Source of the DNA: Phycisphaerales bacterium
Lineage (GTDB): Bacteria; Planctomycetota; Phycisphaerae; UBA1845
Length of the DNA stretch: 51,532 nt
Reading direction: 5' to 3'
Assembly: GCA_003597935.1 (NCBI GenBank)
Contig: QZJT01000024.1
Coordinates: 1 to 51,532, forward strand
In this document: one piece after another, positions 10,183-19,105 of the stretch
Position numbering within the stretch: the first letter of the stretch is position 1
Layout: every line of letters starts with the position of its first letter
Position numbers and translations under genes: made by a program
The notes under the pieces: model-generated
The model's input: only the letters and a program-made list of their open reading frames with translations
What the model was told of the DNA's origin: nothing
The model's database searches: none

Positions 10183-11439
10183 CTACGGCAGATTCAACTG
10201 GTGGCCCATCTTCTCTCTCTTCGTCTTCAGATACGCGATATTGTGCTCGTTGGGCGGAATCTCGATGGGCAACTGCTCGACCACCGTGATGCCGTAGACT
10301 TCGAGGCGGCTGGTTTTCTTGGGGTTGTTGGTCAGCACGCGCAGCCTGGTGATGCCCAGGTCGCGGCAGATCTGGGCGCCGACGCCGTAGTCGCGCCGGT
10401 CGGCCGGCAGGCCGAGGGCCTCGTTGGCCTGCACCGTGTCCATCCCCTCATCCTGCAGGCGATAGGCCCGCAGCTTGTTGTGCAAGCCGATCGAGCGGCC
10501 CTCCTGCCGCAGGTAGATCACCGCCCCTTTGCCCTCCCGCTGGATCTGCACCATGGCCGCCTCAAGCTGATCGCCGCAGTCGCAGCGCGCCGAGCGGAAC
10601 ACGTGACCGGTCAGGCACTCGGATTCGACCCGCACCAGCACCGGTTCCTCGTGCTCGATGGGCGTGCCGGTCTGGTCCAGGCTGCCCACGCCGCCGCAGC
10701 ACAGCGCCAGGTGCGGCTCCGCGTCCACCGGCGTGCGATACTCGATCAGCGTGAACTCGCCGTGGCGGGTGGGGAGCTTGACGCTTTCACCGCGGGTCAC
10801 GAACCGCTCACGCTTCATGCGGTATTCGATGATGTCCGCGATGGTGTACATGCGGATGCCATGCTGGCGGGCGATCTGCACGAGCTGCGGCCGGCGGGCC
10901 ATGCTGCCGTCTTCGTTGAGAATCTCGATGAGCACCGCCATCGGCCGCAGACCGGCCAGCCGGCACAGATCCACCGACCCTTCCGTCTGACCGGCGCGCA
11001 CCAGCACGCCGCCGTCCTTCGCCATCAGCGGGCTGATGTGGCCGGGGCGGACGAGGTCGGCGGGCTTGCTGTCCGCCGCGCACGCCACGGCTATGGTTGT
11101 TTCGCGGTCGGACGCGGAGACGCCGGTGGTGACGCCGAAGCGGCGGTGGGCGTCGACGCTGACGGTGAAGGCCGTGCCGAACTGCGTGGTGTTGTCGGTC
11201 GTCTGGAGGGGCAGGTGCAGCTCTTCGCAGCGCTGCCTGGTCATGGGCAGGCAGAGCACTCCGCGGCCGTGCTTGAGCATGAAGTTGACGTGCTCGGCCG
11301 TGACGTACTGGGCCGCCATGACGAAGTCGCCCTCGTTCTCGCGGTCTTCGTCGTCGACCAGGATGATCATCCGCCCATCGCGCAGATCGTCGAGGGCCTG
11401 CGGGATGGGGCTGAATGGGGATGATTCGGAGGTTGTCAT
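10183..11439 (-). CDS. ribBA: Bifunctional 3,4-dihydroxy-2-butanone-4-phosphate synthase / GTP cyclohydrolase II
   Basis: Supplies both precursors of riboflavin: ribulose-5-phosphate to DHBP (N-terminal domain, about 1-210) and GTP to the diaminopyrimidine (C-terminal domain, about 215-418). RibB motifs are VDDEDRENEGD and GHISPLMAKDGGVLVR. RibA motifs are the zinc-binding SECLTGHVFRSARCDCGDQL, YLRQEGRSIGL and VLTNNPKK. The 418-residue length is normal. In the RibB part the usual GHTEA is GQTEG (Gln151), so the His that helps bind Mg2+ in E. coli RibB is absent; see findings. It is convergent with the WD40 gene and followed upstream by a repeat-filled spacer. Confidence 0.95.
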   Translation of the reverse strand: MTTSESSPFSPIPQALDDLRDGRMIILVDDEDRENEGDFVMAAQYVTAEHVNFMLKHGRGVLCLPMTRQRCEELHLPLQTTDNTTQFGTAFTVSVDAHRRFGVTTGVSASDRETTIAVACAADSKPADLVRPGHISPLMAKDGGVLVRAGQTEGSVDLCRLAGLRPMAVLIEILNEDGSMARRPQLVQIARQHGIRMYTIADIIEYRMKRERFVTRGESVKLPTRHGEFTLIEYRTPVDAEPHLALCCGGVGSLDQTGTPIEHEEPVLVRVESECLTGHVFRSARCDCGDQLEAAMVQIQREGKGAVIYLRQEGRSIGLHNKLRAYRLQDEGMDTVQANEALGLPADRRDYGVGAQICRDLGITRLRVLTNNPKKTSRLEVYGITVVEQLPIEIPPNEHNIAYLKTKREKMGHQLNLP

Positions 11440-11453
11440 GGTGCTTGGTGGAA

Positions 11454-11481
11454 GGGAGTGAGGGAGTCAGGGAGTGAGGGA
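11454..11481 (+). repeat. GGGAGTGAGGGAGTC repeat, inverted arm
   Basis: A short purine-rich tandem run (GGGAGTGAGGGAGTCAGGGA...). It is the inverse of the pyrimidine-rich array at 11831-11940, so the two bracket the spacer between ribBA and pgsA as inverted arms. Confidence 0.6.
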
Positions 11482-11588
11482 GAAAAGGGAACGTGAGGCA
11501 GTGCCAATCCGAACCCCGACCGTAAGGGAGGGGCCGACGTGCCGCACGGCGTGCGATGATGCGATGGGCCACGGCAGCCGACAGCCGC

Positions 11589-11775
11589 ACGCTGACGCTC
11601 GCGGCTCGGATGGGCCGGTCGCTTACGCTCGCGGTTCGGATGGGGGGCGCAGTCCTGCACGCGGGCCGGTCGCTGACGCTCGCGGTTCGGATGGGGGGCG
11701 CAGTCCTGCGCGCCGGCCGGTCGCTGACGCTCGCGGTTCGGATGGGCCGGTCGCTTACGCTCGCGGTTCGGATTG
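11589..11775 (+). repeat. Five copies of a ~24-bp repeat (CGCT-K-ACGCTCGCGGTTCGGAT)
   Basis: Copies begin near 11589, 11621, 11669, 11721 and 11752, with centre-to-centre steps alternating around 30 and 50 bases. The longer steps contain GGGGGGCGCAGTCCTG twice. On the reverse strand it would read NRERQRPA or NRERKRPA, a string common in planctomycete annotations. No coding or RNA function is apparent. Confidence 0.7.
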
Positions 11776-11830
11776 CGCGCTGCAGTCGTTCGTGCTGTTG
11801 TCGCCGGCAATGGTCTCGACATCCGACTTT

Positions 11831-11940
11831 TCCCTTACTCTCTTACTCCCTGACTCCCTTACTCCCTTACTCTCCCTTACTCCCTTACTCTCCCTTACTC
11901 CCTTACTCTCCCTTACTCCCTGACTCCCTGACTCCCTCAC
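11831..11940 (+). repeat. Tandem ACTCCCTT array reaching into pgsA
   Basis: A degenerate tandem array of ACTCCCTT and ACTCTCCCTT units with ACTCCCTGACTCCCTG variants at the right end. It supplies the last dozen codons and the stop of pgsA (reverse complement TAA at 11903). It is variable-number-like and probably prone to slippage. Confidence 0.75.
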
Positions 11941-12526
11941 TTCCGGGCCGCGGAGCGGCCTGCGAAGCAAAGCGGTTTCCTGCACGAATATAGTCCAGAG
12001 CCGCCACCACGGCCAAACCGCTGGCGGTGTACCACAGGGCGATGACGCCCGGCCGGATGCCGGCGGGCAGGTCGGGATACAGTAGCACCGCGCCAATCAT
12101 GGCCACCTGCACGAGCGTACACGCCTTGCCGGCCGGCCGGGGCCTGACGAACGTGCGGCCGGTGGTCAGCCGGATGAGCGAAAAGCCCACCACCGTGACC
12201 ACCTCCTTGCCGATGGCGATGACGGGCACCCAGTTCGGCAGGCGAACGTCCGCCACCCCCGTCTGCGGCAGGGCCAGGATGACCACGGCCGCGGTGATCA
12301 GGAGCTTGTCGCCGACCGGGTCGAGGAACCGCCCCAGCACCGTCTCCTGCTTCAGCCGCCGGGCCAGCAGGCCGTCCACAATGTCGCTGAGGCCCATGAG
12401 CACCAGCAGCGCCAGCGACAGCCGGCGGGCCACGTCCGACCCCGCCGCGTTCAGCAGGCCCACCACCAGCGGCGCGACCAGCAGGATGCGGACGATCGTG
12501 ATTCGGTTGGGCCAGTTCAGCCACAT
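11903..12526 (-). CDS. pgsA: CDP-alcohol phosphatidyltransferase, probably phosphatidylglycerophosphate synthase
   Basis: A 207-residue membrane enzyme that would transfer the phosphatidyl group from CDP-diacylglycerol to glycerol-3-phosphate. The CDP-alcohol transferase motif D-G-x2-A-R-x8-G-x3-D-x3-D is seen as SDIVDGLLARRL...LGRFLDPVGDKLL. Opening with WPNRITIVRILL is typical of PgsA. Start ATG 12526 gives MWLNWPNRIT and has a G-rich site upstream. The upstream open frame reaches 12745 but overlaps the divergent ABC gene. The last ~13 residues (GSEGVRESGSKGE) come from the tandem repeat and are unlikely to be functional. PgsA is the best guess; another CDP-alcohol transferase cannot be excluded. 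Confidence 0.85.
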   Translation of the reverse strand: MWLNWPNRITIVRILLVAPLVVGLLNAAGSDVARRLSLALLVLMGLSDIVDGLLARRLKQETVLGRFLDPVGDKLLITAAVVILALPQTGVADVRLPNWVPVIAIGKEVVTVVGFSLIRLTTGRTFVRPRPAGKACTLVQVAMIGAVLLYPDLPAGIRPGVIALWYTASGLAVVAALDYIRAGNRFASQAAPRPGSEGVRESGSKGE

Positions 12527-12647
12527 CCCGACCCCCCGTCTGCCTGCTCCCGCACTCTCCGTCCGATCGTCAAATCCTGTCACCCGGTCGAAAACCCGGC
12601 CTGGAGTGTAATCCCCCCGCGCCCGGCAACGTGGTAGTCTACCTGGC

Positions 12648-13571
12648 ATGACGAACGACGCCATCGCGATCGACAACGTCTCCAAGACGTTCGGCGAGCA
12701 CCGGGCCGTCGACGACCTGTCGCTGCGCGTGCCGGAGGGCAGCATCTACGGCTTCATCGGCCCCAACGGCTCCGGCAAGACGACCACGCTGCGCATGATC
12801 ATGGGGATCTACTACCCCGATCCCGGCTCGGGGAGCATCCGCGTGCTGGGCGAGGCGCTGCACGGCGCCGACAACGACGCCATCGGCTATCTGCCCGAGG
12901 AGCGCGGCCTGTATCGCAAAATGAAAGTCCGCGACCTGCTGCGCTTCTACCTGGAACTGAAAGGCCGCCGCGAGTTCAAGGGACCGATCGACGACTGGCT
13001 CGCCCGCCTCGATCTGACGGGGTGGGCCCACAGGAAGATCCAGGAACTCTCCAAGGGCATGGCGCAGAAGGTCCAGTTCATCAGCGCCGTCATACACGAG
13101 CCGCGGCTGGTGATTCTGGACGAACCTTTTTCCGGCCTGGATCCCGTCAACGCCGACGTGATCCGCGACGCCATCGTCGATCTGCGCCGCAAGGGCACCA
13201 CCGTGGTGTTCTCGACGCACGACATGAGCGTGGCGGAGAAGATGTGCGACTACGTCTTCATGATCTTCAAGGGCCGCAAAGTGCTGGACGGCACGCTCGA
13301 CTCCATCCAGCGCCGGTACGGCCACGACACCATCCGGGTGCGGCTCGACCAGAACGGGGCCGCGCTGAACCAGCTCACCGGCGTCGAGCGGGTGACGGAC
13401 TTCGGGCGGCTGCAAGAGTTGCGGCTGGCCGATGGGGCGGACACGCAGGACGTGCTGACGCAGCTCATGCAGCACGGCCGCGTGGCGCACTTCGAAATCA
13501 CCCAGCCCTCGCTGCACGATATCTTCGTGCGCATCGCCCGGCCGGAGCCCCAGGAGACGGCCGGTGCGTAA
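12648..13571 (+). CDS. ABC transporter ATP-binding protein (NatA-like)
   Basis: A 307-residue ATPase subunit of an ABC-2 exporter. Walker A is GPNGSGKTT, the signature is ELSKGMAQK (LSGGQ position, LSKGM form), Walker B is RLVILDEPFSGLDP, and the H-loop is FSTHDMS. A C-terminal extension (about 230-307) with SLHDIFVRIA is typical of NatA/CcmA-like exporters (DUF4162-like). Its stop overlaps the GTG start of the permease by eight bases. NatAB pairs export Na+ or unknown substrates; the substrate here cannot be read from sequence. Confidence 0.92.
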   Translation: MTNDAIAIDNVSKTFGEHRAVDDLSLRVPEGSIYGFIGPNGSGKTTTLRMIMGIYYPDPGSGSIRVLGEALHGADNDAIGYLPEERGLYRKMKVRDLLRFYLELKGRREFKGPIDDWLARLDLTGWAHRKIQELSKGMAQKVQFISAVIHEPRLVILDEPFSGLDPVNADVIRDAIVDLRRKGTTVVFSTHDMSVAEKMCDYVFMIFKGRKVLDGTLDSIQRRYGHDTIRVRLDQNGAALNQLTGVERVTDFGRLQELRLADGADTQDVLTQLMQHGRVAHFEITQPSLHDIFVRIARPEPQETAGA

Positions 13572-14928
13572 GATTATCGCCGTCGCCGTGCGCGAATACC
13601 AGGCGGCCGTGAAGACCAAGGCATTCCTGGTCATGCTGGTCATGATGCCGGTCTTCATGCTCGGCGGCATCGTCTTCCAGATGACGATGGGCAAGCGCGT
13701 CGATACGCGCGACAAACGCATCGCGGTGGTCGACTGCACCGGCCGCCTGTTCGACGTGCTGGCGCAATCCGCACACGAGCGCAACACGAAGCACATCTTC
13801 AGCGGCGGCACACAGATCGGTCCGCGGTTTCTACTGGAGCGCGTGGCGCCGTCGTGCGAAGACCTGGACCAGGTTGCCTTCGAGATGTCGCAGCGCGTCC
13901 GCAACGAGGCGTTCTACGCCTTCGTCATCATTCCGGCGGACGTCATGACGCCGCGCGGAACGCAGGGCGCGCCGGAGAGCGAAGACGACCCGGTCGATGA
14001 CGAATTCACCGGCGGACCAGCGGCCGCCGGCGGCGTTCGTTATCACTCCAACACGCCGACCTACGGCGATGTGGTGCGCTGGCTGCGCCCGAATGTTCAG
14101 GCCGAGATCCAGCGCGTGCGGCTGACGGCGGCGGGGATCGACCCGGACGTGGTCGAGACGGCCACCGCGCCGGTCTCCGTCGACAATCTGGGGCTGGTCA
14201 CCCGCGGCCAGGGGGGGCAGATCGTGCAGGCGCAGAAAGCCGACGAGATCGCCAACTTCATCGCCCCCTTCGGCCTCATCATGCTGATGTTTCTGACCGT
14301 CCAGGTGGGCGCGGCGCCGCTGATTTCGAGCGTGCTGGAGGAGAAGACGCAGCGGATCGCGGAGGTGCTCCTCGGCTCCGTCAATCCGTTCTCGCTGATG
14401 ATGGGCAAGCTCATCGGCATGGTGGGCGTGTCGCTGACGCTGATCACCATCTACCTGGGGGGGGCTTACGTGGCCGCCCGCCGGCTCGGCTACGGTCAGT
14501 ACTTCCCGCAGCACCTGGTGGTCTGGTTCGCGATCGAGACGGTGCTGATGGTGACGCTGTACGGCTCGATCTTCATCGCCATCGGCTCGGCCGTGTCCGA
14601 CCATCGCGAGGCGCAGAGCATGTTGATGCCCGCCTTCATCTTTCTGATTCTGCCGCTGATGATCTGGCCCACCGTGGTGAAAGAGCCGCTGTCGCCGTTC
14701 TCCACCTTCGTCTCGTTCATCCCGCCGGCCACGCCCATGCTGATGACGGTGCGGCAGGCGGTGCCGCCGGGCATCCCGCTGTGGCAGCCGATCGTCGGCG
14801 CGGTCCTCGTACTCATCACGACGGTGGGCTGCGTCTTCCTGGCCGGCCGCATCTTCCGCGTCGGGATCCTGATGACCGGAAAGGGGGCGAATCTGCGCCA
14901 GATGCTGGGCTGGGCCTTCCGCGGGTGA
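13564..14928 (+). CDS. ABC-2 type permease (NatB-like)
   Basis: A 454-residue membrane partner of the preceding ATPase. GTG 13564 overlaps the ATPase stop, indicating translational coupling. The first TM segment is near residues 20-40 (AFLVMLVMMPVFMLGGIVF). A large extracytoplasmic loop of ~190 residues follows (residues ~45-235), and then about five TM segments, including FIAPFGLIMLMFLTVQVGA and HREAQSMLMPAFIFLILPLM. The VLEEKTQRIAEVLLGSVNPFSLMMGKLIG segment is the standard ABC-2 signature. It is followed by an ACAGATAACGCAGATAAG-type repeat at about 14938-14975. Confidence 0.92.
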   Translation: MRKIIAVAVREYQAAVKTKAFLVMLVMMPVFMLGGIVFQMTMGKRVDTRDKRIAVVDCTGRLFDVLAQSAHERNTKHIFSGGTQIGPRFLLERVAPSCEDLDQVAFEMSQRVRNEAFYAFVIIPADVMTPRGTQGAPESEDDPVDDEFTGGPAAAGGVRYHSNTPTYGDVVRWLRPNVQAEIQRVRLTAAGIDPDVVETATAPVSVDNLGLVTRGQGGQIVQAQKADEIANFIAPFGLIMLMFLTVQVGAAPLISSVLEEKTQRIAEVLLGSVNPFSLMMGKLIGMVGVSLTLITIYLGGAYVAARRLGYGQYFPQHLVVWFAIETVLMVTLYGSIFIAIGSAVSDHREAQSMLMPAFIFLILPLMIWPTVVKEPLSPFSTFVSFIPPATPMLMTVRQAVPPGIPLWQPIVGAVLVLITTVGCVFLAGRIFRVGILMTGKGANLRQMLGWAFRG

Positions 14929-15012
14929 CCGCAGAGGATAAACCACAGATAAGACAGATAACGCAGATAAGGCCGACAGGATCCCCTGGATCAGGGCTGC
15001 TTCCGGTATTCG

Positions 15013-15234
15013 CCTGGGCCGCGGGGGCAGGGTCAGATCACGAATGCCGTGCTCGACGCCCTTCTCCACCAGGACCATGTTGCCCTTCGGGCAGCGGCCG
15101 GGCTGAGGGAGAGTCTCGTTGTGGCAGTCGGAACTGCACGGCGGGCAGACGGAAACCGCGCCGGACGCGAGACCGGCGGCATCCTGGGCGCCAGAGCACA
15201 GGTTGAACGCGACCCACATCAGCCAGCACACCAT
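15013..15234 (-). pseudogene. Decayed, internally deleted copy of the 23887-25614 gene
   Basis: Reads as a short export signal (MVCWLMWVAFNLCSGAQDAAG), then the metal-binding segment CPPCSSDCHNETLPQPGRCP, then KGNMVLVEKGVEHGIRDLTL. The first part matches residues ~57-96 of the protein at 23887-25614 (CPPCSSDCHKETFPQPGRCP), and the last part matches that protein's extreme C-terminus (DDKGVEHGVCDLTLRPAA). About 460 internal residues are missing between them. The stop codon is lost, the frame runs on into the ABC permease antisense, and CPKC has become CPKG. The DNA at both ends is nearly identical to the intact gene. Presumed non-functional. Confidence 0.75.
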
Positions 15235-15889
15235 CGGCGCGGTGATAGACCGTCCCTTCCCGCCGGAACACACGAATCGGGACAGGGACCGGACAGGGCG
15301 CGTCGCTCGATCGGCAGGGCCTCTGAGCGAACCGCGTGGCTCCTGCCGGCGGGCCTGCTCCATCCGGTCGGTCCGGTAATCCAGCCGGGGCGAAGACTAT
15401 CGCATTACACCGACGGCGGCCGGACGGCCCTCTTGCCGTAACGGCTCGCGCGATAGGATCCCGGCTCCTACAGGCTCACGACCACTGTTGGAGAATAGCC
15501 AGAGGCAATACCTTCGGCCGGTTCGCGTTGTGACCTTGACGACGAACCGGGGAACGAGAACGATCAGGCCGGCGCGCGACCGGTGGAATCGTCCGGTGTT
15601 AGGAAAGAGTTCGGTGCGCTCGACGGCCGACGTCCGGGAACGGCGCGAGGCCTGTGCCCGGTCGGTGCGTCTGAGGTTGCCCCCGGATCTGGGTTCCTCC
15701 TGTTTGGCGGAGTGGGATTCCGGCGACGCCCCGGCGGGAGGAGTCGTCGGTCCGGCGTGGTGATCGGGCGGGGCATCCTCAAGAGCAGGTCTCATCCCGC
15801 CGACGCAGAGAAACGAAGGGGTCCCGCCCTCGATCGTCTTTCGCGGCGACCGAGTCGGGAATCTGCTCGAACCGGCGGCGCATCAGCCC
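15235..15889. other. Intergenic, no gene seen
   Basis: GC-rich DNA with several short open frames on both strands, none with a start, signal peptide or recognisable motif. AGGAG at 15890-15894 serves the next gene. Confidence 0.5.
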
Positions 15890-15904
15890 AGGAGAGAAGA
15901 TGAT

Positions 15905-18900
15905 ATGGCGGTCCGTTTGACGACGATCCTCACGTGTACCGTGATGGCCGGGCTGTGTGGTTGCCGGCGGGGCGAGCCGGACAAGCCCGCCAGCGAGCCA
16001 GCCTCCCGCGTGGCGGCGCCGCGGGCCGAGACGATTCCCGAAGCGGACCGCCTCAACCTGCTCATCGTCACGATCGACACCCTGCGGGCTCAGAACCTGG
16101 GCTGTTACGGCTATTTCCGGGACACGTCGCCCTTCATCGACAGGCTGGCGGAGCGGACGATTTTTTTCGAGCGCTGCGTCGCGCCGGTGGCGCAAACGCT
16201 GCCCAGTCACACGTCGATCATGACGGGGACGTACCCCCTGGAGCACGGAGCGCTTTCCAACGTCGCGCGTTTCCCCGGTCAGACCGGCGTTCGTTTCGTT
16301 CCCACGCCGTCGCTGCGAACGTTGGCGCAGCATCTCCACGATCAGGGCTACGTGACGTGGGGCGCCGTCAGCGCGGAACCGGTTAAGGAGGAGACGGGGA
16401 TCGCCTCGGGTTTCGACCGTTGGTCCGAGCCGGAGGGCAAGACGCGCCGCTGGGAGGAGACCCTGCCGATCGCGCTCGGCCATCTGAGCGCCGACGCCGA
16501 ACCGTTCTTCGGCTGGATTCACATCTTCGACAACCACGCCCCCTACGACCTGCCGGAAGAGTACCTGACGATGTACTCGACCGACGAATCGCTGGAGGCC
16601 TACATGACCAGGGTGCAGTCCGCCCGCAGGATCGAACTGGCGGGGGCTCACCGTCCGCGGGGTGCTGACGAGCCGAAGGTCAGGTTCGCCGACGAACAGA
16701 CCAACCAGTACGACGGGTCCATCCGCTACGTCGACAAGGGCGTAGAACAGCTCGTCGGCCACCTCGAGCGGACCGGCCTGTGGGAAAAGACGGTCTTCGT
16801 CCTCGCCGCCGATCACGGCGAATCGCTCGGGGAGCACAACGAACTCGGCCACGGTGACATCTGGAACGAGCAGTTGCACGTCCCGCTGATGGTCCACGTG
16901 CCGGGCGAAAGCCCGAGGCGAGTCGCCACGGCTATTTCGCTCGTGGACACCATGCCCACCGTGCTGCGCCTTGCGGAAGGACGTATTCCGGTCAGGGACT
17001 TTCTGACGCAGTGTACCGGCGTGGACGTCCTTGCGGACCCGACGGAGCGTCCCCTCTATTTCCAGCGGCCGGGTGGGAAGAGCAGCACCTTCGCCATCGA
17101 AAAGGACGGCTGGAAGTACATCCGCAACGAGCGGGCGAGCGAAGCGGACCTGCTGTTTCAGATCGCGAACGATCCGTACGAGCTCAACAACGTCATCGCC
17201 GATTTTCCCGAGCGTGCGGCGGAGCTTCAGCGCGAACTCGCGCAGATCATCGCGGACCAGACCGCCCGCGGCGAACGGTTTGCCGCAGGCCGTGACGAAG
17301 CGAAAATGAACGCGCCCATGTCGGCGGAGCGCAAGAAGCTGCTGGAGGAACTCGGCTACGTTGAGGATGACGACGAATACGACGCCGATGAAGCGGCGGC
17401 CGCGCCGGCCGCGGCCGACGAAGACGGCGACGGCGTGCCGGACGAAGAGGATCGTTGCGCCGGAACGCCGGCCGGCGCCTGGGTGAACCGCAAGGGGTGT
17501 ACGCCGGAACAACTGAAGGCCAGTGGTGCAGCCGGCGACGACGACGCGGCGAAGCGGCGGAACAACCGTCGCGGCGGCGACGACCCCGGCGAAGATCGGA
17601 GCGAGAATGGACGCGACGGAGGCCGCGGCGCGGACGGCCGCGGCGCTGATGCGGGCCGGCCCGCCCCTCCGGCGGGGCGGCTGCCTGAGCCGCGCACCGT
17701 TTCGTTCGAGCGGGTGCTGCCGCCGGACGTGCGCAACTGCCTCCTGATCACCATGGATACGACCCGCGCCGACCGCATCGGACCCTATGCCGGCGATCCA
17801 TCGCTGACGCCCAATCTCAGCCGGCTTGCGGCGCAGGGCGCCGTGTTTCTGAGCGCCCTGAGCCAGACGAACCAGACCAGCCCGTCGCATGCCTCCATCA
17901 TGTCAGGCGTGTACGCACTCGAGCACGGCTGCACGGACAACACCCTGCCCATCAAGGAAGATATCGACCTGCTCCCGCTGGCCTTCAAGCGGGCGGGTTT
18001 CAACACGGCCGCGTTCCCGTCCAGTGCACACGTCTCCACGTGGATCGAGTGGCGCGGGTTCGACCATCTGGAGAAGATCCCGGACATCAGCTCGGAGTTT
18101 CTCGATGCCGGCGAGGTCACCGAACGGGCGACGGCCTGGCTCGAGGCCAACGGCGCGCAGCCGTTCTTCGCATGGGTCCACTATTGGGATCCGCACGCGC
18201 CTTACGCGCCGCCGCCGGAGATCGCCAGGCAGTTCTATGATGGGGATCCGAAGCAGGGCGAGGGACCGCTGTTGACGGATCATCCCAGCCGCAGCCGATT
18301 CGGCGGCTGGCTGAGCGGCGTCAGGGACGAAGCTTATCCGCGTGCCCTGTACCAGGGCGAGATCTTCAACGCCGACCGCTACGTCGGCAAGCTTCTGGAC
18401 TACCTCGAACGGGTCGGCCTCGCGGACAAAACGGCGGTGTTCTTCATGGGGGACCATGGCGAGAACCTGGGCGAGCACGAGATGTACTACAACCACGGGT
18501 TCCCGTTCGAGGAGACGCTCAGGATCCCGATGATCATGCGCGTTCCCGGCATGCCCTCGGGCATCCGCGTCGAACAGAGGGTGACGCAGGTGGACGTGCT
18601 CCCGACCATTGCGGAACTGTTCGGTCTCGACGTCGGCAACCGGCTGGTGGGGCTGAGTCTGGTGTCAGCGCTGCGCGGCCAGCCCGCCGAGCCGATCGTC
18701 GAGCGGGATTTCTTCGTCCACGAGGGGGGAAACTGGCGGCAGATCGTCTTTCGCGACGGTAAGCTCAAGTGCTACTACACGCTCATCCGGATCAAGGCGT
18801 ATCCTCCCATCTACGTGGCGGAGGACGAGGTCTGGATCTTCGATACCGAAGCCGACCCGGGGGAATCGGTAAATCTCGCTGCGAAGTATCCTGAGCTGAT

Positions 18901-19105
18901 CGAGCAGCACCGAGCTATACTGAAGCCCTGGATGGACGGGAAGCTGAGGTGGCTGGCGGATCGCGCCAAGCGGCAACTCGAGGAGGGCGCGCCGCTGAGT
19001 GAGCAGAGGCGCGAACTGCTCGAGCGGCACAAGCTCCTCCAGGGCATCGGCTACGTGGAAGACGACGACGAGGAGGGTGACGAGCACGAGGCCGATGATC
19101 AGTGA
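15905..19105 (+). CDS. Lipoprotein with two fused sulfatase-like (alkaline phosphatase superfamily) domains
   Basis: 1066 residues. Signal peptide with lipobox LCGC near residue 19, so an envelope lipoprotein. Domain 1 (about 48-480): LLIVTIDTLRAQNLGCYG, nucleophile region T98-LPSHTSIMTG, ADHGESLGEH. Linker (about 485-590): acidic, then a thrombospondin-3-like calcium motif DEDGDGVPDEEDRC and an Arg/Gly/Asp-rich stretch. Domain 2 (about 595-1035): LLITMDTTRADRIGPYAG, T658-SPSHASIMSG, GDHGENLGEH. Both domains have Thr where sulfatases have the formylglycine Cys (C-x-P-S-R), and His in place of the Arg; the second metal Asp is Thr. That points to a Thr-nucleophile hydrolase or transferase (phosphodiesterase, phosphonate hydrolase or phosphoethanolamine-transferase-like) rather than a classical sulfatase. 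Each domain ends in LGYV- or IGYV-EDDDE. AGGAG precedes the ATG. First gene of a coupled cluster. Confidence 0.85.
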   Translation: MAVRLTTILTCTVMAGLCGCRRGEPDKPASEPASRVAAPRAETIPEADRLNLLIVTIDTLRAQNLGCYGYFRDTSPFIDRLAERTIFFERCVAPVAQTLPSHTSIMTGTYPLEHGALSNVARFPGQTGVRFVPTPSLRTLAQHLHDQGYVTWGAVSAEPVKEETGIASGFDRWSEPEGKTRRWEETLPIALGHLSADAEPFFGWIHIFDNHAPYDLPEEYLTMYSTDESLEAYMTRVQSARRIELAGAHRPRGADEPKVRFADEQTNQYDGSIRYVDKGVEQLVGHLERTGLWEKTVFVLAADHGESLGEHNELGHGDIWNEQLHVPLMVHVPGESPRRVATAISLVDTMPTVLRLAEGRIPVRDFLTQCTGVDVLADPTERPLYFQRPGGKSSTFAIEKDGWKYIRNERASEADLLFQIANDPYELNNVIADFPERAAELQRELAQIIADQTARGERFAAGRDEAKMNAPMSAERKKLLEELGYVEDDDEYDADEAAAAPAAADEDGDGVPDEEDRCAGTPAGAWVNRKGCTPEQLKASGAAGDDDAAKRRNNRRGGDDPGEDRSENGRDGGRGADGRGADAGRPAPPAGRLPEPRTVSFERVLPPDVRNCLLITMDTTRADRIGPYAGDPSLTPNLSRLAAQGAVFLSALSQTNQTSPSHASIMSGVYALEHGCTDNTLPIKEDIDLLPLAFKRAGFNTAAFPSSAHVSTWIEWRGFDHLEKIPDISSEFLDAGEVTERATAWLEANGAQPFFAWVHYWDPHAPYAPPPEIARQFYDGDPKQGEGPLLTDHPSRSRFGGWLSGVRDEAYPRALYQGEIFNADRYVGKLLDYLERVGLADKTAVFFMGDHGENLGEHEMYYNHGFPFEETLRIPMIMRVPGMPSGIRVEQRVTQVDVLPTIAELFGLDVGNRLVGLSLVSALRGQPAEPIVERDFFVHEGGNWRQIVFRDGKLKCYYTLIRIKAYPPIYVAEDEVWIFDTEADPGESVNLAAKYPELIEQHRAILKPWMDGKLRWLADRAKRQLEEGAPLSEQRRELLERHKLLQGIGYVEDDDEEGDEHEADDQ

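Noticed and set aside
13831..15363. A 510-codon minus-strand frame covering the ABC permease
   Set aside because: Only its first ~74 codons after 15234 match anything (the decayed fusion-gene copy); the rest is antisense to the permease.
15397..15903. Open frames of about 100-130 codons on both strands before the tandem sulfatase-like gene
   Set aside because: No ribosome binding site, no export signal, no motif; composition is Arg/Pro/Ser noise.
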